A DNA stretch of 64,000 nucleotides from Parasedimentitalea huanghaiensis (GTDB taxonomy: Bacteria; Pseudomonadota; Alphaproteobacteria; Rhodobacterales; Rhodobacteraceae), in contig NZ_WQLV01000001.1 in the NCBI RefSeq assembly GCF_009753675.1, positions 682,001 to 746,000 of the forward strand, given 5' to 3'. The position numbers were made by a program, and so were the translations under genes. The notes under the pieces are model-generated. The model saw nothing but the letters and a program-made list of their open reading frames with translations. It ran no database searches and was not told the DNA's origin. How positions within the stretch are numbered: position 1 is the stretch's first letter; every line of letters starts with the position of its first letter. Of this stretch, positions 16,931 through 26,035 are shown one piece after another.

Positions 16931-17263
16931 TTAGCGAACCACACCGTCCAGAAGCACCAGGCTGGTGTCGGACGGATCTGCAGCCGCAACCGACGCAGCA
17001 CCAATCACTGAGTTGCCACTGGTCGCAGTGGTGCAACGCTTGTTGGCATCGTCCCAGTAAATCTTGGCACCCTGCGTCCAGGCCTGCGCACTGGTCTTCA
17101 CCAGATCAAAAACGCCCCGGCGCCTAAGCTGCACCAGCTGACCTGCCAAGGTATCAGTCGAGGCCACGCCAAAGAGCGCCCCAACCTTGCACCCCTCGCC
17201 GGATTTGACATCGTATGGCGCGATAACGGGAATAACCTCGCCGTCATGTTTATGGTTTTTCAT
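16931..17263 (-). CDS. Capsid cement/decoration protein (DUF2190-like)
   Basis: The 110-residue protein matches the layout of DUF2190 capsid cement proteins: an early I-P-V-I-A-P-Y-D-V-x-S-G-E-G stretch, G-A-L-F-G-V-A, then G-A-K-I-Y-W-D-D and a terminal L-L-D-G-V-V. These proteins stabilise the mature capsid from outside. It lies 100 bp after the capsid gene on the same strand. That 100-bp gap is rich in GC and may hold a weak hairpin. Confidence 0.85.
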   Translation of the reverse strand: MKNHKHDGEVIPVIAPYDVKSGEGCKVGALFGVASTDTLAGQLVQLRRRGVFDLVKTSAQAWTQGAKIYWDDANKRCTTATSGNSVIGAASVAAADPSDTSLVLLDGVVR

Positions 17264-17363
17264 GATACATTCCTTTTCAGCCCGCTTTTGCAGGGCCTTG
17301 CTCCAGAAAGACCAAAGGCGGCCAGTGGCCGCCCTTAGGTCAAATCAGTTTGTTCCGCTAAAC

Positions 17364-19745
17364 TCAGGACTGGCCAGGGTTCTTGTACAGCCCGTGATAG
17401 GCCATCGGTGATACCCCAGCGTCCAGACGAACCTTCATTTCCGTGCCGTCAACGCTCCATCCGTCCTGCTGTTCGATGAACGGTTCGCGCATCCCATCCA
17501 GGTAAGCGACTTCGATCGTGTCATGTGAACTTGGATCAGCAAGCAAGAACCAGCTATTTCCGGAAACCCGCGCGTCAAGGATTGGGTCAGCCGCTTTGTA
17601 CACGGTATTAAAGGCTTGCTGACCTTTACCGCCCGAAGTGTCCGGGGCCTTTTCCGAGTTCAATGCCCGCAACACTGCCGCCCGCTGCACATGCCCTGCC
17701 AGCAGGAACCGAGGCGAGATGTTTAGGACAGCGTTTTTGTCCTCAGACTTGCGCGGCTTCTGCTGTGCCATGGCAGTTAAACCCGCATCGATCGTACCTT
17801 CGGACGGCGCAGCACCAGTTTCAGACAGGTTGCCGTGATCCGCGTGGAACAGCGCCTTGCCATCGGACATTGCAGGGTTGCCATTCAGCACCGCAAAGAC
17901 CAATGCACCAACGGTGCGTTTTGATGCGCGCCCCATTTTGCGCGGAATATCAGAAAAGGCATCAAGGTCATCATTGATGACAGCCTGTCGCGAGATCTTA
18001 AACAGCTTGCCGTAGGTGGCCAGCATGATTTCCTCGCTGAAATCACCCATGGTTGCATATGTGAATTCTGCATCTTCATCGACTTCGGCCAGTGCAGGGA
18101 ACATCCCCATGCCGACACGCTTGGTCTTCTTGAAGTCAGTCAATGTGCCCGCGCGAGTGAACTGCTCGAAGCTTTCCGCCGCTTCATTGTAGCCCAACAA
18201 CATGGATTTATGCGCCACATCTGCCAATACATGGCCAAAGTCAGCCGTGGTATGCTGACCGCCCGCCATGCTGGGCACAAACGCCGCTCCAACCATAGAC
18301 ATCGCCCCGCCAATCGGCACAGCCAAACCGCGCGAAGTCAAAGTGTACCTGGCCATTTCACGCAATGACATGGAAGAAAATTCGTTTCGTTTGCCGCCCT
18401 CTAGGCCAACTTTGGCCGAGATCGCTTCGACCATGCCCGCACGGGTTCGCTCTACGCCATCGGTCACCACTCGCGCCGAAGTGTCATTATTACGGATATC
18501 CCCACCGTCTTGACTTTGCGAAGCCATCTTATCGATGATCTGCTCTCCAGCGGCCTCAACTGAGCCACCACCTGAGACCAATTCCTGTGCAAAATCAGCT
18601 GACAGTCCGGCCTTGGCAACCATGCCGGTGATTTTCACCGCTCGATCGGTCGCGGCAGCACCTGCATCTGGCACGGCTGCAACCGGGGTTGTGGCGGCCT
18701 GTTCGGTCACCGGCTGAATAACTTTGTCACTCATGTGACTCTCCTCGTGTTGCTGGGGAACTTTCGCCCCGGATACGCAGCCGGAGCTGCTCAGTGAAAC
18801 GCGGGTGCCTGCATTTGGAATGTTGCCATCCCATGCGCCGGTTTCATTCACCGATGCGACCATCGCATCGAATGCCTTTTTGGGATCTGCCACGCGATCA
18901 GCCAGACCAAGGCGCACGGCCTCAGGTCCATCGAAGCAGCGCGCTTCAGTGCTCAGCGCCGCTGACATGTCGAAACGATCGCCGCGCCCTTCCGCCACAA
19001 GCTGCGCAAGGGAGACGCGCATTTTTTCGCACTGTGTTTGCCACTCAGTCAGAAGTTCCTCAGACAGCGGCTCGATTGAGTTGCCTTCAGCTTTGCGCTG
19101 ACCTGCACGAATAATCGTGACAGTGATGCCCTCTTTATCCAGTTGCCGGGACTGTTCGGCATGCATGGCAATGACACCAATTGAACCACATCCGCCAAAT
19201 TCAGGGACAGTGATCAAATTGGCCTGACTTGCCAGGGCGTAACCTGCGGAATAGGCACTCTCTGCGCAAAAGGCATAGACAGGTTTGAACTGGCGCACTT
19301 CACGGATCTGTGCGGCCAACTCAAAAGCCCCAGCCGCTTCCCCGCCCGGCGTGTCTAGTTCCAGTGCGATCGCTTTGATTTCCGGATCGGCGGCTGCAGC
19401 CGAGATCTGCGCTCGCAATCCTTCATAGCTGGTCAGGCCCGAGGACTGCCCCAGCCAAGCGCCACGTCGCACCAGAGATCCAATCACCTCAATCACTGCA
19501 ACGCCCTGATGATTGAGGTACCCTTTGCGCTCTTGGGTCACATGCGTGACCAACCCGTCATGCAAAATCGATCCGGCTTTTGGGCCAGTGTTGCCGCTGG
19601 CCTGCTCTGCCATTGTGGCACCCAGGTCAACGTGAACCCCCAAAACCCGAGGGCTGAACGCTTCAGCAATGACGCGGGCTTTGCGCTCTTCGATCATCAG
19701 GGGCACGCCAAACATACGCTGCGCGACTTGGGCCATGTTACTCAT
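17364..19745 (-). CDS. Prohead protease-scaffold-major capsid fusion protein
   Basis: One frame codes 793 residues. Residues 1-310 form an S49/SppA-like prohead protease with Ser166 in S-A-Y-S-A-G-Y and Lys218 in G-Q-R-K-A-E, the usual Ser-Lys pair. Residues 338-450 are low-complexity and helical, like a scaffold. Residues 450-793 resemble the Mu gpT-type major capsid protein. The ATG at 19745 has AAGGAAA upstream and overlaps the portal stop by eight bases. An internal start at 18734 has a perfect ribosome site. Protease-capsid fusions are known in some siphophages, so this is unusual but not damage. Confidence 0.9.
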   Translation of the reverse strand: MSNMAQVAQRMFGVPLMIEERKARVIAEAFSPRVLGVHVDLGATMAEQASGNTGPKAGSILHDGLVTHVTQERKGYLNHQGVAVIEVIGSLVRRGAWLGQSSGLTSYEGLRAQISAAAADPEIKAIALELDTPGGEAAGAFELAAQIREVRQFKPVYAFCAESAYSAGYALASQANLITVPEFGGCGSIGVIAMHAEQSRQLDKEGITVTIIRAGQRKAEGNSIEPLSEELLTEWQTQCEKMRVSLAQLVAEGRGDRFDMSAALSTEARCFDGPEAVRLGLADRVADPKKAFDAMVASVNETGAWDGNIPNAGTRVSLSSSGCVSGAKVPQQHEESHMSDKVIQPVTEQAATTPVAAVPDAGAAATDRAVKITGMVAKAGLSADFAQELVSGGGSVEAAGEQIIDKMASQSQDGGDIRNNDTSARVVTDGVERTRAGMVEAISAKVGLEGGKRNEFSSMSLREMARYTLTSRGLAVPIGGAMSMVGAAFVPSMAGGQHTTADFGHVLADVAHKSMLLGYNEAAESFEQFTRAGTLTDFKKTKRVGMGMFPALAEVDEDAEFTYATMGDFSEEIMLATYGKLFKISRQAVINDDLDAFSDIPRKMGRASKRTVGALVFAVLNGNPAMSDGKALFHADHGNLSETGAAPSEGTIDAGLTAMAQQKPRKSEDKNAVLNISPRFLLAGHVQRAAVLRALNSEKAPDTSGGKGQQAFNTVYKAADPILDARVSGNSWFLLADPSSHDTIEVAYLDGMREPFIEQQDGWSVDGTEMKVRLDAGVSPMAYHGLYKNPGQS
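18732..18746 (-). promoter_or_regulatory. Internal ribosome binding site and start within protease-capsid gene
   Basis: On the minus strand GAGGAG is followed after six bases by an in-frame ATG (residue 338 of the fusion). It lies just after the protease domain and before the scaffold-like region. Initiation here would give a 456-residue scaffold-capsid protein without the protease, comparable to the nested scaffold start in lambda gene C but leading into the capsid. Confidence 0.65.
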
Positions 19746-21240
19746 CAGCGGTTTCCTTGCTGTCTGTGTTGGAATGTTGAGCACCGCTGGCGGTTGTTTT
19801 GCGCGGGTCACTGTCAAAAACTGCATCGCTGTCATCAGCGTTTGCATTGTCCTCTTCGATCTCTCGCTGCACACGCGCGGGATCTTCACCCGCCTCGCGA
19901 ATGACGCTTTGCCGCGATGCAAAACCAGAGCGCACCTTTTTGTTTAGAGCAGGATAATCCTTGGTTGGATCAACAACCGGACGGCGCGGTGCAGTCCATT
20001 TCAGGCGGTATTCAGTCGGATCGATCCCAGTCTTGAAGTGAACCGCCTCTTTGAACCAATCCCCAACGCGGGACATCTGTTTTGCGATCATCAATTCCTG
20101 CTGCCAAAAGCTGACAATCGGGTCCTGATCCATGCGGCCCATGCGGCCCGAGGAATAGTTCACGCGGCTGTAATCCCCGGTAAACCCTTCATAGGTCAGC
20201 ATCAAACCTGAGGCGATCAACCGATCGATCAACCGAACAACTGGCTCTGCATCCATGGCGCTTGGTGGTTCATTCCAATCAAGCTCATCACCGGCATCCA
20301 ACTCAAGAATTCCACCGGCTTCAATTTCGGACAGAAAATCAGAGCTATCGCCATCAGGATCATCATCGCTGCCAACCCTGCGCAGAATTCCGGCAAACAT
20401 CGCCGCAACTTCCTGCCGCTTCAGCGTGCCCTGCATGAACTTATGAATATCCATCAGCTCGGGCATTACTGGCGTATACCAGCTAATCCCTCTCTTCTGC
20501 CCTGGGCGATCCACCATAAACGCATGGGCGATATGTTCAGCGGCCACACGCCTCACATTTCCGCCGCCATAGACCGAACCGGGATGCTCTGTGTGCAGGT
20601 GAAAGAACTCACTTTTCCCAGTGGGACCGTATTCAATACCGTCCTCGATCCGCCGCCCATTTGTGCCCTGCCCGGTGTCCCGGTTCGTTGTAAGGTAATC
20701 CGTTTCCAAACATTGGATTTGGAATGGAAGCGGCAGCCCATCTTTTGACCTGCGCAGGCGACGGCGCAGCAGCACCTCCCCCGAGGTCGGGATCGTTTTC
20801 ATAGACAAAGATTGCAGGCCGAACAAAGTAGAATTGCCATCCGCATCAATGGCCGTGGTCAGCAAGTGATCTTCAATCAGACCCTCAATGCGTTTTTTGT
20901 TCTGGCTTGCCTCCGCACTGACCATCTCCACCACCGGGCGTATACCTGCGCCAATTGCATAACCGGAAAACAGATTGTTTGCCCGCACCACACGGGGATT
21001 GTTGCGCAGCATATCGCGGGCAATAAAGGCCAGCGGCATGCGCGCTCCTTGCATTGCCCCCTGTGCATCGCGCCCATTGCGATAGAATTCTTGCGAGCGG
21101 CGACCGCCCCCAACTGGTGCATAACTACCAGCCGATGCCTGCCGATCAACTCGACGCGATCGCAGTAGGTCAAGCTTGGTTCGAGCGATCTCTCGACGCA
21201 GTGCCATTTCTGGAGCCACGTAGGACAGAAAACCACCCAT
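19738..21240 (-). CDS. Portal protein (lambda gpB-type)
   Basis: The 500-residue protein is a lambda-type portal: a basic N terminus, N-N-P-R-V-V-R-A-N-N-L-F, the early A-I-G-A-G-I segment, S-G-E-V-L-L-R-R-R, W-Y-T-P-V-M-P and G-D-Y-S-R-V-N-Y-S-S. It forms the dodecameric ring through which DNA enters the head. The start overlaps the gpW-like stop as TGATG, and its end overlaps the protease start. The C terminus is acidic and low complexity, as is common. Confidence 0.92.
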   Translation of the reverse strand: MGGFLSYVAPEMALRREIARTKLDLLRSRRVDRQASAGSYAPVGGGRRSQEFYRNGRDAQGAMQGARMPLAFIARDMLRNNPRVVRANNLFSGYAIGAGIRPVVEMVSAEASQNKKRIEGLIEDHLLTTAIDADGNSTLFGLQSLSMKTIPTSGEVLLRRRLRRSKDGLPLPFQIQCLETDYLTTNRDTGQGTNGRRIEDGIEYGPTGKSEFFHLHTEHPGSVYGGGNVRRVAAEHIAHAFMVDRPGQKRGISWYTPVMPELMDIHKFMQGTLKRQEVAAMFAGILRRVGSDDDPDGDSSDFLSEIEAGGILELDAGDELDWNEPPSAMDAEPVVRLIDRLIASGLMLTYEGFTGDYSRVNYSSGRMGRMDQDPIVSFWQQELMIAKQMSRVGDWFKEAVHFKTGIDPTEYRLKWTAPRRPVVDPTKDYPALNKKVRSGFASRQSVIREAGEDPARVQREIEEDNANADDSDAVFDSDPRKTTASGAQHSNTDSKETADE

Positions 21241-21443
21241 CAGCGGAACCCCGTGCGGGTTGTCGGGTTGTGTATACGTCTAGAGCCACCCAACGATCCC
21301 AATGCTGTCTTGAGCTTACGTTCAAGCCGAAGCATTTCGTCATAGGTGCGAAAATTGACTTTTTCGCCATTCATTTCAACCGACTGAGCACCCTTGGCAA
21401 TTGCCGATTGCAACCTGTCGAGATCCGCTTGTGTATATGCCAT
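21240..21443 (-). CDS. gpW-like head-tail joining protein
   Basis: The 67-residue protein opens with M-A-Y-T-Q-A-D-L-D-R-L-Q and contains Y-D-E-M-L-R-L-E, strongly resembling lambda gpW. It sits between the terminase large subunit and portal genes, as gpW does. It seals the portal after packaging and gives the platform for tail joining. It overlaps the portal start by one base. Confidence 0.88.
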   Translation of the reverse strand: MAYTQADLDRLQSAIAKGAQSVEMNGEKVNFRTYDEMLRLERKLKTALGSLGGSRRIHNPTTRTGFR

Positions 21444-21444
21444 G

Positions 21445-23580
21445 TCACACTCTCATTTTGCCGACACGCCGCTTGCGCCGCTTCGGTTCTGGGTTTGGTT
21501 GATCCGGGATTTTGGGGATCTTTGCTCCGGGCACCCAATGGGGATTTCCATCGCCCAGAGTTGCCCAGTTTGGTGGCGCTTCCAGATTGATCCGGCGCAG
21601 CCCTTTATGTTCAGCCATCGCTTGAGCCTGGACTGACAAGTCAAAGCTCTCGTTTCGTTTCTGGCCGTGCTTTAAGGCCCAGCCTTTTTCCAGCCGTTCC
21701 TCAGCGCAGAACTCTGCCATATGATCGTCACTCAAAAATTCAGGCAGCGGGAAACTGCGCCGGTCACCAGGCGCGCGCATCAATGCTGCTGCAACAGAAT
21801 CCTTCAGCCGGTCCGTTGCCATATTCAGCAACTTGATCCGGCGGCCTTTGTTCTTCTTATTCGACCGCTCCGGTGCTTCATGCCAGACGCGATCACGCTG
21901 TTTGAAACCACCATGACCACGGGTCAGGAACCAACGGCTCCCCTCTCCCGCCTTCACCCGTTTGCGCCAGAACTCTTCAGCGTTGTCGCTGACACCCGGT
22001 TGACCCTGGAAGTCCACGCCCAAAGCAAGGGCGCGTAGTGCACAATCAGCGCCATCGACCACCCAAAGCATGTGGCCCAGCTCAACCAATACGGCCCAGT
22101 CTCCAGGGTACTTGCCCGGATCTAACTTCCGTTTGGGGATCTCGCCCTCAGTTAAGGGTGGTGGCTGTGTTAAATCGAAGCGGTCAATCACCGTGCGGGT
22201 GCCATCAACACCCCAGCCTGTAGCCTGCACTGTGAAATAGGTGCCCTGAACATCAACCGAAACGGTGATAAATCTGACCCAGGCAGGCGCAACACCACGT
22301 TGCACCAGTTGCTGCTTTTCCTTCAGTGCAGTGACGTTTAAATCGCCGTCATCATCTTCACTGGCCCGCGCATAAGGCAAACCAACTTCTGTGTACATGA
22401 ACCGGCCAAGCGCCAGGTCATCATCCATTTCTTCAACTTCGCGCACCGCATCCAGATATCTGGCAACCATGCTGGACCAGTTGGAAAACGTGGCCGCAGC
22501 CCCATTTAAGGCCCAGCTTGCAATCTCGGAGCCTCGGATCGCCGCATCGCCAAGCGGCACCACAGCGCCACCATGCTCAGCCTCATGAAACCAACCGCCT
22601 CGATCGCGCAATCCAGCCCGGTTGAATTCGTTTCTATGTTGCGCCCCAATCAGACAATGGCAGTGAGGACACTCCATTTCAGCGGTTTCGCCAGCGTCGA
22701 TCGGTGGCAAATCTGCATTGTAGTGCAGCCTGTCAAAGCGCGGTTCGAACAGAATTTCACAGTCGCGACATTCCCAGTACCAGCGCCCCCGTGTGCCACG
22801 GTTATATAGGGGAACAATGCCATGGCGCACTGGCGGCAATTCGTGTGGCGCATCTTTACGCGCGGCCCAGTTCGACTTCTTTACCGGCCATGCCGGCGTA
22901 CTTTCAGCAAACAGAAATCCACGCGACATAAACGTCTTGCAACGCTGCAGCCCCATATCAAAGGCAGACCCTTCCGGCGCATCCTTACGCACCCCAAGTT
23001 CTGGCGGGAAGTGATCGTAATCCGTCATCCCAACAAAGCGGTATTTGGCAGAGGACAACCATTGTGGTGTCGGATAGCCAAGCGTCAGACGCATGCCACG
23101 AAACCGCTTGCGCCCGAATGTATCGTCATCACGCGCACGGCCCAGCCGCTCACGCACTTCAGGGCTGTTCTGGATCACAGTATCCAGCGATTCCTCGACC
23201 CAGCGATCCCGGCTTGGGCGATCCATATGAACCACCAATGCCGGACCCGGATCACAGGTCACCGGATGCAGCGCGGTTGTGATCAGGGCCATCGTTTTGC
23301 CAGACTGCGACGGCCCGACAAAGGCACCCGCGCGATAGATACGCGATTGCGTCGTATCGACCGGCTCCACCATGTAGGGCGTGACCTCGCGGTCGTAGTT
23401 TTGCCAGACGCCTCGGGTCTCCACCCGTACAAACCGCTCAGCTGCTTCGGTTGGTGTTAATCGGCTAGGCGCATCCAGAAGCGGCAGCGAGTCCATCAAC
23501 ATGTCTTGCGCCGAGGCGAACGGCGGCAGAGGCGGCAGGTCGTGAACCTGTCCTAGCGCATAGTCTGAATTTTGAACCAT
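21445..23580 (-). CDS. Terminase large subunit (gpA family)
   Basis: The 711-residue protein packages DNA. The Walker A region is G-P-S-Q-S-G-K-T (about residue 90), in the modified form usual for gpA terminases. A later zinc-like C-R-D-C...C-P-H-C-H-C cluster lies near residues 270-310. The nuclease half includes D-V-Q-G-T-Y-F and later D-F-Q-G-Q. It follows the small subunit by two bases. The gpA type suggests cohesive-end or related packaging, but the ends cannot be read here. Confidence 0.93.
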   Translation of the reverse strand: MVQNSDYALGQVHDLPPLPPFASAQDMLMDSLPLLDAPSRLTPTEAAERFVRVETRGVWQNYDREVTPYMVEPVDTTQSRIYRAGAFVGPSQSGKTMALITTALHPVTCDPGPALVVHMDRPSRDRWVEESLDTVIQNSPEVRERLGRARDDDTFGRKRFRGMRLTLGYPTPQWLSSAKYRFVGMTDYDHFPPELGVRKDAPEGSAFDMGLQRCKTFMSRGFLFAESTPAWPVKKSNWAARKDAPHELPPVRHGIVPLYNRGTRGRWYWECRDCEILFEPRFDRLHYNADLPPIDAGETAEMECPHCHCLIGAQHRNEFNRAGLRDRGGWFHEAEHGGAVVPLGDAAIRGSEIASWALNGAAATFSNWSSMVARYLDAVREVEEMDDDLALGRFMYTEVGLPYARASEDDDGDLNVTALKEKQQLVQRGVAPAWVRFITVSVDVQGTYFTVQATGWGVDGTRTVIDRFDLTQPPPLTEGEIPKRKLDPGKYPGDWAVLVELGHMLWVVDGADCALRALALGVDFQGQPGVSDNAEEFWRKRVKAGEGSRWFLTRGHGGFKQRDRVWHEAPERSNKKNKGRRIKLLNMATDRLKDSVAAALMRAPGDRRSFPLPEFLSDDHMAEFCAEERLEKGWALKHGQKRNESFDLSVQAQAMAEHKGLRRINLEAPPNWATLGDGNPHWVPGAKIPKIPDQPNPEPKRRKRRVGKMRV

Positions 23581-23582
23581 GA

Positions 23583-24236
23583 TCAGGCGTTGCCCTGATC
23601 TCGGTTGTCGGAGAGGTTCACTATTTCAGCAGGCCTAAAACCCGATTCACTAATCTTGTGGCGCGTGTCATCCAGAATTCCATCGCAGAACTTCTGCGCC
23701 TTATCCACCTGGTGCGGACTCAATCCAAATTCCTGTTCAAGCCAATCCGGAAAATTCATAACCGCATTCCGGAAACTGACCAGAACATGGTCAAGAACAG
23801 CCTCAACATGCATGCGACGGACGAGGTCGCCGCGCTGTTCGGCAGCTTTGTTCCGGATAATCATGGCCTCGGACCATTCACGAACTTCCTTTGCTGAAAG
23901 GTTCGCGTTTTCCTGATCCTCATCGTCGTTGATAAACAGCATGGCCTTTTGAGCCGCACTATTCAGTTTTTCAGCACGTTCCTTGGCCTCGCCGCCCTCT
24001 CGCCACTTCCGCCAGGCGTAGCAATGGCTGAACAGAAACTCATAGCTAGTCCCGTTCCCACCGCGCGAATTGACCGGCATACCGGCATCAACCCATTTCG
24101 TGATTGTAACCACTGAAACCGCCATGGCACGAGCCAAGTGGTCACGGTTGAAAGTCTCATCCTCGATCCCATCGGGTAGCGGGTAGAGAGACAGGTCGAG
24201 AACTTCCCCACTTTCCAATTCGATCTGCTCAGACAT
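23583..24236 (-). CDS. Terminase small subunit (Nu1-like)
   Basis: The 217-residue protein has an N-terminal helix-turn-helix-like section (R-D-H-L-A-R-A-M-A-V-S-V-V-T-I-T-K-W-V, then G-M-P-V) as in Nu1-type small terminases, followed by a long helical region. It recognises the packaging site and loads the large subunit, whose gene starts just after its stop. The first 25 residues are acidic. The family call is from the winged-helix motif and location. Confidence 0.85.
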   Translation of the reverse strand: MSEQIELESGEVLDLSLYPLPDGIEDETFNRDHLARAMAVSVVTITKWVDAGMPVNSRGGNGTSYEFLFSHCYAWRKWREGGEAKERAEKLNSAAQKAMLFINDDEDQENANLSAKEVREWSEAMIIRNKAAEQRGDLVRRMHVEAVLDHVLVSFRNAVMNFPDWLEQEFGLSPHQVDKAQKFCDGILDDTRHKISESGFRPAEIVNLSDNRDQGNA

Positions 24237-24367
24237 ACCTTGACCTTCATTTTCCTAAACCGGAACAACAACAACAGAAACCGCAACCCCCCGACAAAAA
24301 ACCAACCCTGCATGAACCGGGGTGCGAATTACCCCCGTGCGGGAAGAGACCAGGAAGGACCCAAACA

Positions 24368-24982
24368 CTATCTTGCAGTGGACAGAGCTTTTCTCACTCC
24401 GTTCACAAACGCTGCCTCAAACCTCTTGCGAGCCACGCGCATTGCAATTGGTCCAAAATTGTACTTCTTGCGGTAGGATGCTCGCGGCTCAAACGACACC
24501 AGCATCTTGAGTGGCCCACGACCCTTACGTCCCGTGCGCTGATAGATCCCACCCGGCAAGTGACCCCGCTGACCACCACTCGCGCTGGTCGCAAAGACAC
24601 CCTTGCGCCGCTTCAGCCGGGACAGTGCACCTTTGGGCAGGTTGCCGTATTTGTTCAATCGCGCGCCAGTTGGAACCACCAGAGCTTTTCTCTTCGGCGT
24701 CCGACGTCCACCCTTGACCTGAAGCTTCAGATACTGGGCCTGCACGGATTTCACACCGATGGTGGCAGTGAGGTTTGTCTTTCTGGCCCGCCGAAAATAG
24801 AGCGCGCGTTTTGTGTAAGGTGTCGGGCGGTCAAAGATCTGCTCAATCGTGCGTTCTTCTGCTTCCTTCACATGCCCCGCTGTTTCATTCAGAGCCAGTG
24901 AGGTTGCATAGGGCAGCTGCTTACGCGCGAGATCAGACAGGACGCGCTCGGCCTCATCAAAATTCGCTTTGATGTTCAGCAC
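24368..24982 (-). CDS. Minor tail protein Z-like protein
   Basis: The 204-residue basic protein contains A-R-K-Q-L-P-Y-A-T-S-L-A-L-N-E-T-A and F-D-R-P-T-P-Y-T-K-R-A-L, which are the signatures of the lambda minor tail protein Z family. GTG at 24982 is chosen because GGAG lies seven bases upstream and the family motif begins soon after. Longer in-frame starts upstream add an unlikely leader. It is the first gene of the late operon, upstream of terminase, rather than among the head-tail genes where gpZ lies in lambda. Confidence 0.75.
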   Translation of the reverse strand: MLNIKANFDEAERVLSDLARKQLPYATSLALNETAGHVKEAEERTIEQIFDRPTPYTKRALYFRRARKTNLTATIGVKSVQAQYLKLQVKGGRRTPKRKALVVPTGARLNKYGNLPKGALSRLKRRKGVFATSASGGQRGHLPGGIYQRTGRKGRGPLKMLVSFEPRASYRKKYNFGPIAMRVARKRFEAAFVNGVRKALSTAR

Positions 24983-25049
24983 GGCAACACTCCGAAACGC
25001 AAAGCGCCCGAGGCAGGAACTCTGCTTCGGGCGCATCAATGGTGACTGC

Positions 25050-25079
25050 AATATGTCAACAGGAGCTGTTTTTTGTCAA
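25050..25079 (-). promoter_or_regulatory. Candidate late promoter
   Basis: On the minus strand TTGACA (25079-25074) is followed by 18 bases and CATATT (25055-25050), close to a sigma-70 type promoter. It lies 68 bp before the first gene of the leftward late operon and no closer promoter-like pair was seen. No operator copy overlaps it, so repression in the lysogen must work by other means if it is the late promoter. Confidence 0.4.
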
Positions 25080-25423
25080 CCCTCCTTTGTTGGACACATC
25101 CTACCAACTCATCTGCTGTGATCGAGCAATGGCGGCACCGAACCCCATTGTGACTAATGCTGCACTGCGCAGAAACTTCTCAATATGGGCGGAGACCTGC
25201 CGTTCGCTACGATTTGCATGAATGGCAGCAATGCGCAGAGAGCGACATTTGCAAAGTCTTGGCTGCTTCCCGATAGCAGACATTCGCGCGGTGCGCAGCG
25301 AGCAACTGGTAGGAGCCCGATCTGACTAAATATCTCGTTGCGGCCAATGTCTGCTATCATAGGTATGAGCTATGTATTAATTGGTTTCTCACAGCAGTGT
25401 ATATCGATGGAAAAGAGAACCGC
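25080..25423. other. Intergenic region upstream of sigma factor gene
   Basis: About 340 bp without a supported gene. It holds one copy of the dispersed 17-bp motif on the minus strand (25194-25210) and a diverged second half near 25284-25310. The remainder is unremarkable sequence between the leftward late promoter and the rightward sigma factor gene. The sigma gene's own promoter is presumably here but no convincing -35/-10 pair was seen. Confidence 0.4.
25194..25210 (-). repeat. Dispersed 17-bp motif, copy 1
   Basis: GTAGCGAACGGCAGGTC on the minus strand. Related copies: 26974-26990, 30966-30982 and 32689-32705 on the plus strand. All lie in gene-free spacers around prophage cargo genes. 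Confidence 0.5.
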
Positions 25424-25966
25424 ATGGACGTTGAAAAAATCTGGTTTGAATACCGTGCGCGTATCAAGGCGTTTTTGCATTCAAGGGTTTCAAATGTTGC
25501 CGATGTCGAGGATTTGCTTCAGGAAATATCCATCAAGACATTTATGGGGATTTCTGCTTTGGATGACCCGTCGAAGGTGCAGTCTTGGCTGTTTCAAACA
25601 GCCCACAGAACGATCATTGACTTCTATAGGAAGAATGGCAGCGCTAAGGACATGCATCCTGATGATCTTTGGTATTCCGAAGATGAGCCGGAAACACGCC
25701 ATGAACTAGAACGATGTGTTGAACCCTTTATCGCCGCGCTTCCGAGTGAAACAGCCCAACTGCTGACTGCAATAGACATCGAAGGACAATCCCAAAAGGA
25801 CTACGCAGCGGCGCATGGGTTGCCATATTCCACACTAAAAACACGTGTCAAAAATGGTAGGAGAGCTTTGCGTTCTGTCTTTGATAACTGCTGCAGGTTC
25901 ACATTAGATTCTCGAGGTAACCTTTCTGAATATCAGTCTAAATCAGATAGTTGTGAAAATTGTTGA
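25424..25966 (+). CDS. SigZ-like ECF sigma factor with cysteine-rich tail
   Basis: The 180-residue protein has sigma region 2 (V-E-D-L-L-Q-E-I-S-I-K and S-W-L-F-Q-T-A-H-R-T-I-I-D-F-Y-R, about residues 25-75) and region 4 (Q-K-D-Y-A-A-A-H-G-L-P-Y-S-T-L-K-T-R-V). The C-terminal 35 residues follow the SigZ pattern: C-C, then D-S-R-G-N, then C-x-x-C at the very end. Such cysteines could bind metal or sense redox state. ATG at 25424 has GAG upstream; an in-frame GTG at 25397 is less likely. It is 70 bp before a glutathione transferase gene, its probable target. The region looks richer in A/T than the phage genes, suggesting separate acquisition. Confidence 0.85.
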   Translation: MDVEKIWFEYRARIKAFLHSRVSNVADVEDLLQEISIKTFMGISALDDPSKVQSWLFQTAHRTIIDFYRKNGSAKDMHPDDLWYSEDEPETRHELERCVEPFIAALPSETAQLLTAIDIEGQSQKDYAAAHGLPYSTLKTRVKNGRRALRSVFDNCCRFTLDSRGNLSEYQSKSDSCENC

Positions 25967-25974
25967 ATTTTCTT

Positions 25975-26001
25975 CCGTCTTTTTGCTTTGGCATCCGTCT
26001 T
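25975..26001 (+). promoter_or_regulatory. Tandem CCGTCTT motif before glutathione transferase gene
   Basis: CCGTCTT occurs twice, 20 bp apart, in the gap between the sigma factor and transferase genes. CGTC is the core of many ECF sigma -10 elements, so one copy could be part of a promoter read by the adjacent SigZ-like protein. Alternatively the pair is a binding site for a regulator contacting one face of the helix. No independent evidence. Confidence 0.35.
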
Positions 26002-26035
26002 ACAGGTTGAACCAACAAAAACGAAGGAAAGACCA

